Below, piece after piece: positions 1 through 6,647 of a stretch of DNA of 11,959 nucleotides. Positions within the stretch are counted from its first letter, which is position 1; every line of letters starts with the position of its first letter. The notes below the pieces were generated by a model, which was not told where the DNA came from, did not search any database, and saw nothing but the letters and a program-made list of their open reading frames with translations. Location of the stretch: NCBI GenBank assembly GCA_029881615.1, contig JAOUMF010000021.1, positions 1 to 11,959 on the forward strand. The letters run 5' to 3'. Source of the stretch: Alphaproteobacteria bacterium. GTDB lineage: Bacteria; Pseudomonadota; Alphaproteobacteria; UBA8366; JADFVY01. The translations under genes were made by a program, and so were the position numbers.

Positions 1-160
1 AGAAGGCGTGCCGGTGGGCATTTCCTCGGGTGCGGCGCTCGCCGCGGCCCTGGAGCTTGCCGAACGGCCGGATATGAAGGGCAAGCGAATTGTCGTTATC
101 ATTCCCGACTTCGCCGAGCGTTACCTTTCGACCGCGATGTTTGAGGGAATCACCGCCTGA
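1..160 (+). CDS. cysK: Cysteine synthase (O-acetylserine sulfhydrylase), 3' end only
   Basis: Only the last 52 codons are present, ending at TGA 158-160; the gene starts left of the window. The residues match the C-terminus of PLP-dependent cysteine synthase A: a GISSGAA motif, whose serine in the family hydrogen-bonds the pyridine nitrogen of PLP, then a [19 protein letters not shown] segment and a FEG-type ending. The enzyme makes L-cysteine from O-acetylserine and sulfide in the cytoplasm. The stop is 11 bases before the ATG of the MoeB/ThiF-type gene, and the GAGGG that can serve as that gene's ribosome binding site overlaps this stop, so the two are probably co-transcribed and translationally coupled. 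CysK and CysM cannot be firmly separated from this fragment; the ending favours CysK. Confidence 0.88.
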   Translation, partial: EGVPVGISSGAALAAALELAERPDMKGKRIVVIIPDFAERYLSTAMFEGITA

Positions 161-171
161 GGGTCCGTCCC

Positions 172-948
172 ATGGAAATAACCGAAGAACGCCTGCATCG
201 TTACGCCCGCCATATCATCATGGACGAGGTTGGCGAGGAAGGGCAGATCAAGCTGCTGCAATCGCGCGTTCTGGTCATCGGGGCCGGCGGGTTGGGCTCG
301 CCGGTGCTGATGTATCTGGCGGCGGCCGGCGTCGGAACGCTGGGCGTGATCGATAATGACGAGGTCGATATCACCAATTTGCAGCGCCAGATCATCCATA
401 CCACTGCCGGGGTGGGTACATCCAAGGTAGACAGCGCCATAGAAACCATCGCCGCGTTGAATCCAGAGATCAAGGTCAATGGTTACAAGGACCGGCTGAC
501 GCCGGCGAACGCCCGGTCGATCATCGCCGACTACGACCTGGTGGCTGATGGCAGTGACAATTTCCCGACCCGCTACCTGGTCAACGATGCCTGCTATCTA
601 GAGAAAAAGCCGCTGGTCACAGCCGCGATGCTGCGCTTCGAGGGGCAGGCGACGACGATCAAGGCCTATGAGGAAGACAAGCCCTGTTATCGCTGCATCT
701 TTCCCAGCGCACCGCCGCCGGGAATTGCGCCGCGTTGCGAGGAAGCAGGCATTTTCGGCGCGCTGGCCGGCGTTGTCGGGACCATGCAGGCGACCGAAGT
801 CCTCAAGGAACTGCTTGGGCTGGGCACGGGCCTTGCCGGGCGATTGTTGCTTTATGATGCCATGGACGTGATGCTGCGCACGGTGACCATCCCGAAAAAC
901 CCCGATTGTGCGCTCTGCGGCAGCAATCCGACGATTACGGATGTATAG
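172..948 (+). CDS. moeB: MoeB/ThiF-family adenylyltransferase (E1-like sulfur-carrier activating enzyme)
   Basis: A 258-residue protein of the HesA/MoeB/ThiF family, which adenylates the C-terminal Gly-Gly of a ubiquitin-like sulfur carrier (MoaD, ThiS or CysO) using ATP. Visible signatures are the N-terminal RYARH (R13 fits the arginine that reaches into the partner subunit), the nucleotide-binding GAGGLGS at 37-43, NLQRQ at 69-73 and DGSDN at 126-130. Two CxxC zinc-type pairs lie at C172/C175 and C246/C249. C189 lies where ThiF/MoeB proteins carry the crossover-loop cysteine. The length fits bacterial MoeB/ThiF. There is no C-terminal rhodanese domain, unlike MoeZ/MOCS3 types, so sulfur must come from elsewhere. 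GAGGG at 159-163 sets the ATG. The gene directly follows cysteine synthase, which hints at CysO-like sulfur transfer, but no carrier gene is visible. MoeB and ThiF cannot be separated by sequence alone. Confidence 0.9.
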   Translation: MEITEERLHRYARHIIMDEVGEEGQIKLLQSRVLVIGAGGLGSPVLMYLAAAGVGTLGVIDNDEVDITNLQRQIIHTTAGVGTSKVDSAIETIAALNPEIKVNGYKDRLTPANARSIIADYDLVADGSDNFPTRYLVNDACYLEKKPLVTAAMLRFEGQATTIKAYEEDKPCYRCIFPSAPPPGIAPRCEEAGIFGALAGVVGTMQATEVLKELLGLGTGLAGRLLLYDAMDVMLRTVTIPKNPDCALCGSNPTITDV

Positions 949-2299
949 GGACTTTCCCGCTTACGCGGACGATTCCCCTGGTAGCGAGCCGAAATCTCAG
1001 GCTCAAGGCCAATAGCGCGGCGCCCGCGCCCATTGCGATTGCAATCATCAGTCCCCGGACGCCCATTCCCATCGGAAAGGCTAGTATCCAGGCGGACGGG
1101 ATCATCACCACGAAAAAGGACATCAGATGAATCGCCGTCGGTAGCCAGGCGTCGCCCGCGCCCCGCAACGCGAAGGTCATCACAACTTGTCCGCCATCGG
1201 CGATCAGGAACAGCGCGATGATGGTGAACAGCGCCGGCAGGATCATGCGCAGGTCGGCGGCGCTGGTATAGAATGCCGCAATCTCATTGCGGAAAACCCA
1301 AAGCAAAACACCCAGCACAATCATGACCGCTGTTGTTGCACCCAACCCGATCCACCCCGCGGTGACCATGCGGGCATGGTCGCCGGCGCCACGTGCCGCG
1401 CCGACCCTGACCGCGGTTGCCGCCCCGAAACCCAGCGCCAGCATGAAGATCAGTGCCGTAACATTCAGCGAGATCGAATAGCTGGCCAGCGCCACCGGCC
1501 CCAAAAGCCCCGCCATCAAGGTCAGGCTGTTGAAGGCGGCGGATTCGACACCCTGACTTACGCCCGCCGCGTAACCCAACCGCCACTGTTCGCCGCTGCC
1601 ACGCCACCATCGGCCTTCCAGCGGCCGGCGGATGCCGAATGTCGCTTGATCCGGCATCCACCAGATATAGCCGGCCAACGCGGTGGCCATGACGCAGCGG
1701 ACGATTGAGGTCGCGATAATCGCGCCCTCGGCCCCCATGGCGGGAAAGCCCCAATGGCCGAATATCAGAAGCCAGTTAAGCAGCAAGTTCAGCAAATTGC
1801 CGAACAGGATAACGGTCATGCCCGGCAAGGGCCGGGCCAGGCCTTCCATGAAATAGGTCGAGTTGGAATGAATCAGTGTCGGGGCCAGGGCCAGGCCGGC
1901 GATCGCGGTGACCGCTCCACCGCCGATTGCAATGGCGGGCGCCAGACCGATCATCAGGAAAAAAGGTTCGGTGAAGCGGCAGATAATCGTGCCGATCAGC
2001 CCGATCAGCAAGGCATAGGGCAATGAACGTCGCCAAACCGGGCCGCAATCGGCTGGCCGGCCGGCGCCGCGGGCGTGACTGGTCATCACCAGCGTTCCGG
2101 TCAACAGTCCGATACCGATCAGCAGAAGTACGATAAAGGGCGTTATGCCGATGCCGTACCAGGCGACGTCCTCGGCATTGTAATGGCCCAGCATGACAAT
2201 GTCGGCCGTTGCCATTGTCAGGATGCCGGTGCGCGCAACCACCACCGGCGCCGCCAGGCGCAGCAGTTCGGAAAGATGATCGCGGAGCGTCAACTGCAT
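935..2299 (-). CDS. MATE-family multidrug efflux transporter (NorM-like)
   Basis: A 454-residue, very hydrophobic inner-membrane protein with the layout of MATE cation-coupled exporters: two homologous halves of about six helices each, roughly residues 10-200 and 235-435. The amphipathic start (residues 1-12) leads into an APVV segment near 17-20. A long first periplasmic region carries the MLGHY-type sequence usual at the end of helix 1, and the second half opens with a G-VSQGVESAAFN segment. Such pumps expel cationic drugs, dyes or metabolites using Na+ or H+; the substrate here is unknown. The gene starts 18 bases after the dehydrogenase stop, with AGGG seven bases before the ATG, so it is the second gene of a two-gene operon. 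Its last 14 bases overlap the end of the MoeB/ThiF gene on the other strand. Confidence 0.9.
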   Translation of the reverse strand: MQLTLRDHLSELLRLAAPVVVARTGILTMATADIVMLGHYNAEDVAWYGIGITPFIVLLLIGIGLLTGTLVMTSHARGAGRPADCGPVWRRSLPYALLIGLIGTIICRFTEPFFLMIGLAPAIAIGGGAVTAIAGLALAPTLIHSNSTYFMEGLARPLPGMTVILFGNLLNLLLNWLLIFGHWGFPAMGAEGAIIATSIVRCVMATALAGYIWWMPDQATFGIRRPLEGRWWRGSGEQWRLGYAAGVSQGVESAAFNSLTLMAGLLGPVALASYSISLNVTALIFMLALGFGAATAVRVGAARGAGDHARMVTAGWIGLGATTAVMIVLGVLLWVFRNEIAAFYTSAADLRMILPALFTIIALFLIADGGQVVMTFALRGAGDAWLPTAIHLMSFFVVMIPSAWILAFPMGMGVRGLMIAIAMGAGAALLALSLRFRLATRGIVRVSGKVPIHP

Positions 2300-2317
2300 T
2301 GCTCCGCCCTGTCCACC

Positions 2318-3316
2318 TTAGAACATTGTTTCGATAACACGGTCAGGCGGGTTGTGGCCGTCGGCGAAGGTTTTGATATTAATGATGACCTTCTCGCCCA
2401 TATCGACGCGCCCCTCGACCGTGGCTGAGCCCATATGGGGCATCAGCACCACATTGTCGAGTTTCAGCAGCTTGGGGTTGACCGCGGGTTCATGCTCGAA
2501 CACGTCCAGCGCCGCACCGCCGATGCCGCCGCTCTCAAGCGCCCGGGCCAACGCGCTTTCATCGATTACTTCGCCGCGGCTGGTATTGACGATATAGGCG
2601 TGCGGCCGCAGCAGTTTCAGCCGGCGCGCCGACAACAGATGAAAGGTCGCCGGTGTATGCGGGCAGTTGACCGAAACGATATCCATATGGGCCAGCATCT
2701 GATCGAGGCTGTCCCAGTAGGTGGCCTCCAGTTCCTGTTCCAGCTCTTTATGGACGCGGCGGCGATTATGGTAATGGACCGACAGACCGAAACCGCGGGC
2801 GCGTCGCGCCACCGCCGATCCGATCCGTCCCATGCCCACGATGCCCAGCCGCTTGCCCCAGATGCGGTGGCCCAGCATCGAAGTCGGGCTCCAGCCGGTC
2901 CACTCGCCTGAACGCAGCAGTCGTTCGCCTTCCGTCAATCGCCGTGGCACCGCCAGAATCAGCGCCATGGTCATGTCGGCGGTATCCTCGGTCAGAACGC
3001 CGGGCGTGTTGGTAATGGTAATTCCGCGGGCCCGCGCGGTAGCAAGGTCGATATGATCGACGCCGGTGCCGAAGGAAGCGATCAGTCGCAAATTTTCGCC
3101 CGCCTGAGACAGCACGCCGGCGTCTATGCGGTCGGTCACTGCCGGTACCAGCACATCCGCTTTTCGCACGGCATCGACCAGTTCGGCCTGGCTCATGGGT
3201 TTGTCGTCGAGGTTCAACTGTGTCTCGAACAGCTCCATCAGGCGCGTCTCGATCACGTCCGGCAGTTTTCGGGTCACGACGACCAGGGGCTTGCGCTTCA
3301 TCTTCGATTTTGGCAT
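2318..3316 (-). CDS. D-2-hydroxyacid dehydrogenase (glyoxylate/hydroxypyruvate reductase-like)
   Basis: A 332-residue NAD(P)-dependent oxidoreductase that interconverts 2-oxoacids and D-2-hydroxyacids. The N-terminal substrate domain (about 10-110) precedes a Rossmann domain with GMGRIG at 161-166. The catalytic triad is visible: R247 in NTSRGE, E276 in the HEP of DVFEHEP, and H294 in PHMGSAT. After the second Rossmann strand the sequence is HNRRR (183-187), with no acidic residue and several arginines, which in this family favours NADP(H) over NAD(H). Glyoxylate or hydroxypyruvate reduction is the likeliest activity, inferred from family resemblance. I chose ATG 3314-3316 because GAAGG lies seven bases upstream; an in-frame extension to 3415 adds 33 residues that do not look like the family. 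It is probably co-transcribed with the MATE gene. Confidence 0.88.
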   Translation of the reverse strand: MPKSKMKRKPLVVVTRKLPDVIETRLMELFETQLNLDDKPMSQAELVDAVRKADVLVPAVTDRIDAGVLSQAGENLRLIASFGTGVDHIDLATARARGITITNTPGVLTEDTADMTMALILAVPRRLTEGERLLRSGEWTGWSPTSMLGHRIWGKRLGIVGMGRIGSAVARRARGFGLSVHYHNRRRVHKELEQELEATYWDSLDQMLAHMDIVSVNCPHTPATFHLLSARRLKLLRPHAYIVNTSRGEVIDESALARALESGGIGGAALDVFEHEPAVNPKLLKLDNVVLMPHMGSATVEGRVDMGEKVIINIKTFADGHNPPDRVIETMF

Positions 3317-3523
3317 GGACCGACCTTCGGAAGCATTTTCATTAACTCGACTTATACAATACCCGCCGGGCCTGTCCAATCCCGCCGAAGCCGCAAAATC
3401 ACGAGCCGGCGGCATTCGATGCGCGGGCCGCCCATGAGAGCGGGCGGACCTGCCTTTGCCGGTCGGATTACGGGAACGTCTGCTCTCTTGATGAAAGGAG
3501 GCAAAGGGATCAACCCGATGCGG
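3317..3523. other. Intergenic region between dehydrogenase and membrane-protein genes
   Basis: About 207 bases lie between two genes on the minus strand, so this holds the end of the membrane-protein transcript and the start of the dehydrogenase operon. A GC-rich inverted repeat, CCGCCC (3426-3431) and GGGCGG (3440-3445), could form a hairpin, but no T-run follows it on either strand. An AT-richer patch near 3335-3362 is the likeliest site for the dehydrogenase promoter, though I see no convincing -35/-10 pair. No plausible small gene was seen. Confidence 0.4.
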
Positions 3524-5218
3524 CTACTGACTATTTGTTTCGCTATCGCTGTCCGGTCTGCAAAATCGCTGCGCGGGATCGGATGGGGCTGCGCCAGTCA
3601 GCCAGCAAGAGCCCGGAATAATCCGGTATATGGTGAAAAAAGATCCGGTGTGAACGGGTTCCAACAGTGGCTCCAGGCTGGCGAGCGGCCTTTTCACGTG
3701 GACGGCCACCATGTAGTCGAACCGGTGCGGCCAGTCGGTCCAATAGGTTCGCTTCCCCTTGGCGGAGGTGACCGGCGGAAGGCCTCGTTGCTCGATCTCT
3801 GCTCCCTCTTCAATTTCCTTCAGGGTCGCCGGAGTTCCGAACGGGCTGTCGATAAGAGAATTCGCGTCGGTAGCGCTCACCAATTGTTTCGTGGCGTCGG
3901 TGAAGAGCGACGGGACAAAAGCAGATCGATCGATCACCAGCAGTGCAGTCATACCCCAATAGGCTTGCGCAAACCCATTATGCACGTCCGGCGTTTCGTC
4001 AGGAATTGGCTGCATGGGAACCACCCGGGCCCCAATGGGAATCGACAGGGCCGCGGTGCGAAATTCGGCAAATTTTTGCGCGTCGTCTCTCCAGACCTCG
4101 GCCACCGTCCATACACGGACAACAAACAGCGTAAGGAATATGGCAGCAAGGGTAATCTGCCAGCGGACTGGCGGCAATCGAAGTGTCGCGCCCGCAAGCA
4201 GGATAAATACCGCAATGGCAGGCAAGCGAATATTGGCGCCCCAAGTCTGCATCAACCATTCGGGAATAATGATGGCGAGACCGGTAATAACAATCAATGG
4301 CAGGCGAATTTCCGGGGCCAGGGTGATTCTTCGGTTGCGCAGAGCCCAATATAAAACCAGGGAGGCCAACGTGATCAGTAAAATATCGGCCGGCGTGCCG
4401 ACTGAATAGACAGGCGAAAGAATGGCCCGGAACCTGCTGGGCCAACCGTTGAAGTCGGTATAGCTCGCTTCGCCTGAAAACAGTGTCGGCAGCAGCAGTA
4501 GCGCGGGGCCGATAAATTGTGCGCCGGCACCCGCGAGGTCGCCCAGGCATTTTCGCACAGGCCAGCTACCGGGCTCCAGGGCTGGCCGGATTGTATAGAC
4601 CGCGATCAGGACGGCGTAGATGGCGAATGCAAACAGATGGAAAAAATAAAGAATTATGGCGACCACGCTGAACAGCGCTATGCGGGTTTGCGGTCGCCAA
4701 TGGCTGGAAGCAACCCATCCGGCAAATGCCATCAGGCACAGGCCCGACGTAAACAGGAAATTCAGGAAGCCCCACATCAGGGCCATGTTATATGCCGGCA
4801 GAAAAGCGAACGCCGGCGCATAGCCGACATATCCGTGAATGGTCTTGCGTAGAATCGCCGTTCCTGCAACGGGCAGCAGAATGGCTGCGGCGACAAATAT
4901 CTTCCCCGCGTCGAACAGGGAAAATATCGCGGTTAGCGGCGGTATGATGAGTTGCATCGCCAGGTTGGGGAGCGGTTTCCAGTTAAATGCGTAATGCGCC
5001 TGCAAATCTGGGTTGTTAGCGATTGTCGTCTGGATATGGATTTCCGCCAGATGGGGCGAATAGTCGGTCAACGGCGGAATATCGACAATAAATACAGGGT
5101 ATACTGCGATTAAGGCCAAGAGAGCATAGAGAATGACCGGTGCCCAACGTTGCAATGACCCGATGGAGCCAGCCTGTATGCGGTTGGCATGTTGGTTCTG
5201 GCGATCAGTGCTAGACAT
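3524..5218 (-). CDS. Polytopic membrane protein of unknown function, GT-C glycosyltransferase-like layout
   Basis: A 564-residue protein with about ten to eleven hydrophobic segments between residues 25 and 372, then a soluble C-terminal part of about 190 residues. The first membrane helix (about 25-44) is followed by a loop reading IPPLTDYSPHLAEIHI (47-62). An acidic residue in the first extracytoplasmic loop plus a soluble C-terminal domain is the plan of GT-C polyprenyl-phosphate-sugar-dependent glycosyltransferases. I recall similar D-Y-x-x-H-L-A motifs in uncharacterised proteobacterial membrane proteins. Function is inferred only. The frame stays open to 5479, but that start would overlap the divergent SH3 gene and adds residues that look non-coding. 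I prefer ATG 5216-5218, 24 residues before the first helix; ATG 5264-5266 is an alternative. Base composition is lower in GC than its neighbours (26 of 60 bases at 4621-4680 by hand count). Confidence 0.72.
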   Translation of the reverse strand: MSSTDRQNQHANRIQAGSIGSLQRWAPVILYALLALIAVYPVFIVDIPPLTDYSPHLAEIHIQTTIANNPDLQAHYAFNWKPLPNLAMQLIIPPLTAIFSLFDAGKIFVAAAILLPVAGTAILRKTIHGYVGYAPAFAFLPAYNMALMWGFLNFLFTSGLCLMAFAGWVASSHWRPQTRIALFSVVAIILYFFHLFAFAIYAVLIAVYTIRPALEPGSWPVRKCLGDLAGAGAQFIGPALLLLPTLFSGEASYTDFNGWPSRFRAILSPVYSVGTPADILLITLASLVLYWALRNRRITLAPEIRLPLIVITGLAIIIPEWLMQTWGANIRLPAIAVFILLAGATLRLPPVRWQITLAAIFLTLFVVRVWTVAEVWRDDAQKFAEFRTAALSIPIGARVVPMQPIPDETPDVHNGFAQAYWGMTALLVIDRSAFVPSLFTDATKQLVSATDANSLIDSPFGTPATLKEIEEGAEIEQRGLPPVTSAKGKRTYWTDWPHRFDYMVAVHVKRPLASLEPLLEPVHTGSFFTIYRIIPGSCWLTGAAPSDPAQRFCRPDSDSETNSQ

Positions 5219-5469
5219 TGAGGCTGTATCTTTTGCTCTGCTGCTTGTTATGGCGCGAAACGCCATGCGATTTTGTTTTTCCTGCTCACCGGGGAATCGA
5301 AAGCTGCGAATGAATTTACTCTTTCGCCGCCTTGTGACAGAACGTACCGCATGGCATCTTATGAATTGGTAAAGATACATCCCAGCGGGGTAGGCAACCC
5401 GTGACTGTCGCGTCATGATTTTGGATTGGGGCAGTGCTGATTCCAATACAGGGGCAGGTAATTCGTAAT
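5219..5469. promoter_or_regulatory. Divergent intergenic region, membrane-protein gene / SH3 gene
   Basis: About 250 bases separate the divergent starts at 5218 and 5470, so promoters for both genes should lie here. The region is AT-richer than the flanking coding sequence. I see no hexamer pair good enough to name. An imperfect inverted repeat, TTGGATT and ATTCCAA, surrounds about 5422-5447, just upstream of the SH3 gene, and could be a weak operator or chance. If the membrane protein starts at 5266 rather than 5218, the region shortens accordingly. Confidence 0.35.
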
Positions 5470-5991
5470 ATGCAGCCATACCTGAACCGCAGGACTCTTC
5501 TTGTCGCCGCCGCGGCAGTTGTTGTTATAGCCATTGCCGCTACCATGCTTTATGCCACCCGCAGACCACGGGGCGACGACGAACGACCGCCTTCCCGTTT
5601 TGTTACGGTCAAGGCGGGCAAGGCCAATGTCCGGGCCGGCCCGGGCAAGCGTTACCCGGTGCGCTGGGTTTTCGTGCAGTCGGGTATCCCGGTCGAGATT
5701 ATGGCGGAATATGAAAGCTGGCGGCAGATCCGCGACTGGGAAGGACAGGAAGGCTGGATTCACGCCGCCATGCTATCGCAAAAGCGTAATATCATCGTTA
5801 CCGGTGAAAAACGCACGCTCTACCGCCGCGCCGACGCCACCTCGCCGCCGGTCGCCCTTCTGGAACCTGGCATCATCGCTGAAATCGAGGATTGTAACGA
5901 GGAATGGTGCAGGGTAGAGGTCCGAAATAATCGCGGCTGGCTGCGCCGCGGCGAGTTCTGGGGCATCGAACCCGGCGAAGTCGTCGAATAG
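5470..5991 (+). CDS. Membrane-anchored SH3-like domain protein (COG3807 type)
   Basis: A 173-residue protein with a positively charged N-terminus (NRR, 6-8), one hydrophobic helix at about 9-29 and a short charged linker, so it is probably exported with an uncleaved anchor. From about 43 it carries a bacterial SH3-like fold: a VNVRAGPGKRYPVRWVF-like segment (53-69), WRQIRDWEGQEGW at 84-96, then a second half with TLYRRAD at 116-122 and the ending GWLRRGEFWGIEPGE. Such domains bind cell-wall or protein ligands in the periplasm; the partner is unknown. ATG 5470 is preferred because it places the signal anchor right at the N-terminus and has an AGGT ten bases upstream; a GTG at 5434 would add 12 residues. 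The gene is convergent with the DUF3501 gene. Confidence 0.85.
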   Translation: MQPYLNRRTLLVAAAAVVVIAIAATMLYATRRPRGDDERPPSRFVTVKAGKANVRAGPGKRYPVRWVFVQSGIPVEIMAEYESWRQIRDWEGQEGWIHAAMLSQKRNIIVTGEKRTLYRRADATSPPVALLEPGIIAEIEDCNEEWCRVEVRNNRGWLRRGEFWGIEPGEVVE

Positions 5992-5997
5992 AACTCC

Positions 5998-6024
5998 GCC
6001 GGCGCTCCCCCAAAGGGTGCGGGC
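5998..6024. terminator. Possible shared stem-loop between convergent genes
   Basis: The 33-base gap between the SH3 stop (5991) and the DUF3501 stop (6025) is almost filled by an imperfect inverted repeat. CGC-T-CCC (6003-6009) pairs with GGG-T-GCG (6015-6021) around a five-base loop with a T/T mismatch, and GCC/GGC adds an outer stem after a two-base bulge. Being symmetric it could act on both strands. There is no T-run on either side, so intrinsic termination is doubtful. Confidence 0.35.
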
Positions 6025-6615
6025 TTAGCTGAAATCCTGTTCCAGCGCCTTTCGGGTATCCCCGGTTATGCGAACCATATGGCCGTAGTTCGGGTGTTTG
6101 AAACCGACAATCACCTCGGCATCGGGCTTGCGGAACTTTTCCACCTGGGCGTCGGTGAAGGGGAAATGGATGAACTGCACCGAAGATGCCTTGCCGGCGG
6201 CGTTGGTGCGGTCCAAATCTTCCTCGGACTGCCCCATGATGTCCTCACCATCGACTCGCAGAAACATGGTTTCCTCGACGCCGCCCAGGCCGCCCAGCAC
6301 GCGGGCGCGGCGATCGGGATCGTCGATTTCGAACAGAACGGTGCAGACCAGCTCGCGGCCCTTGGGAACCAGCGGGTTATAGGCCGACAGCTCTTCGGCA
6401 AGCTGCTCTTCGCCGCCTTTTTCGATATAGAGCATTTCATGGACCTGCAGCCACATGCTGTCGTAATCCTCGAAATGCGCGGTGGCGTCGGGGCCAATGG
6501 CGACCCGGCGCTGTTTTTTCTTTTCGATCATCTCGCGACGGCGCTGCTTGCGGATCGCGCCATATTCGGCCATGTCCATGATGTCGTCGCGGGTGATTTC
6601 AGTTTTTACTGTCAT
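6025..6615 (-). CDS. DUF3501 family protein
   Basis: A 196-residue, charged, presumably cytoplasmic protein recognised as DUF3501, a family without a known function. Family-typical stretches are DIMDMAEYGAIRKQRR near the N-terminus, YDSMWLQVHEMLYIEKGG (51-68), AYNPLVPKGREL (78-89), FEIDDPDRRARV, GGVEET (111-116), KASSVQFIHFPF (142-153) and HPNYGHM (174-180). The conserved histidines (H59, H150, H174, H179) and glutamates could bind a metal, but that is a guess. I chose ATG 6613-6615, which has GGAA nine bases upstream; the ATG at 6624 has that GGAA directly against it, and a longer frame to 6771 runs inside the Fe-S gene. It starts 32 bases after the Fe-S gene stop and is the last gene of the rubrerythrin cassette, an association I recall from other Alphaproteobacteria. 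Confidence 0.88.
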   Translation of the reverse strand: MTVKTEITRDDIMDMAEYGAIRKQRRREMIEKKKQRRVAIGPDATAHFEDYDSMWLQVHEMLYIEKGGEEQLAEELSAYNPLVPKGRELVCTVLFEIDDPDRRARVLGGLGGVEETMFLRVDGEDIMGQSEEDLDRTNAAGKASSVQFIHFPFTDAQVEKFRKPDAEVIVGFKHPNYGHMVRITGDTRKALEQDFS

Positions 6616-6647
6616 AATATTCATTTCCAGTATTTCAGGTTCCTGAT

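Noticed and set aside
1187..1708. Open frame of 173 codons on the plus strand inside the MATE gene
   Set aside because: The translation is Q/R/H-rich and low in hydrophobic order, while the opposite strand encodes a coherent 12-helix transporter.
2318..2332. TTAGAACATTGTTTC as another Irr-like box
   Set aside because: It is the end of the dehydrogenase coding sequence including its stop codon, the second half does not match, and no promoter is expected there.
3317..3415. N-terminal extension of the dehydrogenase by 33 residues
   Set aside because: No family resemblance, and a good GAAGG ribosome binding site precedes the internal ATG at 3316.
3053..4354. Long open frame of 433 codons on the plus strand
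   Set aside because: It lies antisense to two well-supported minus-strand genes and crosses the gap between them. Its composition is basic and glutamine/arginine-rich with no domain pattern, as expected for a mirror frame.
5219..5479. N-terminal extension of the membrane protein up to 5479
   Set aside because: It would overlap the start of the divergent SH3 gene, leave no promoter space, and encode arginine-rich sequence unlike a membrane-protein N-terminus.
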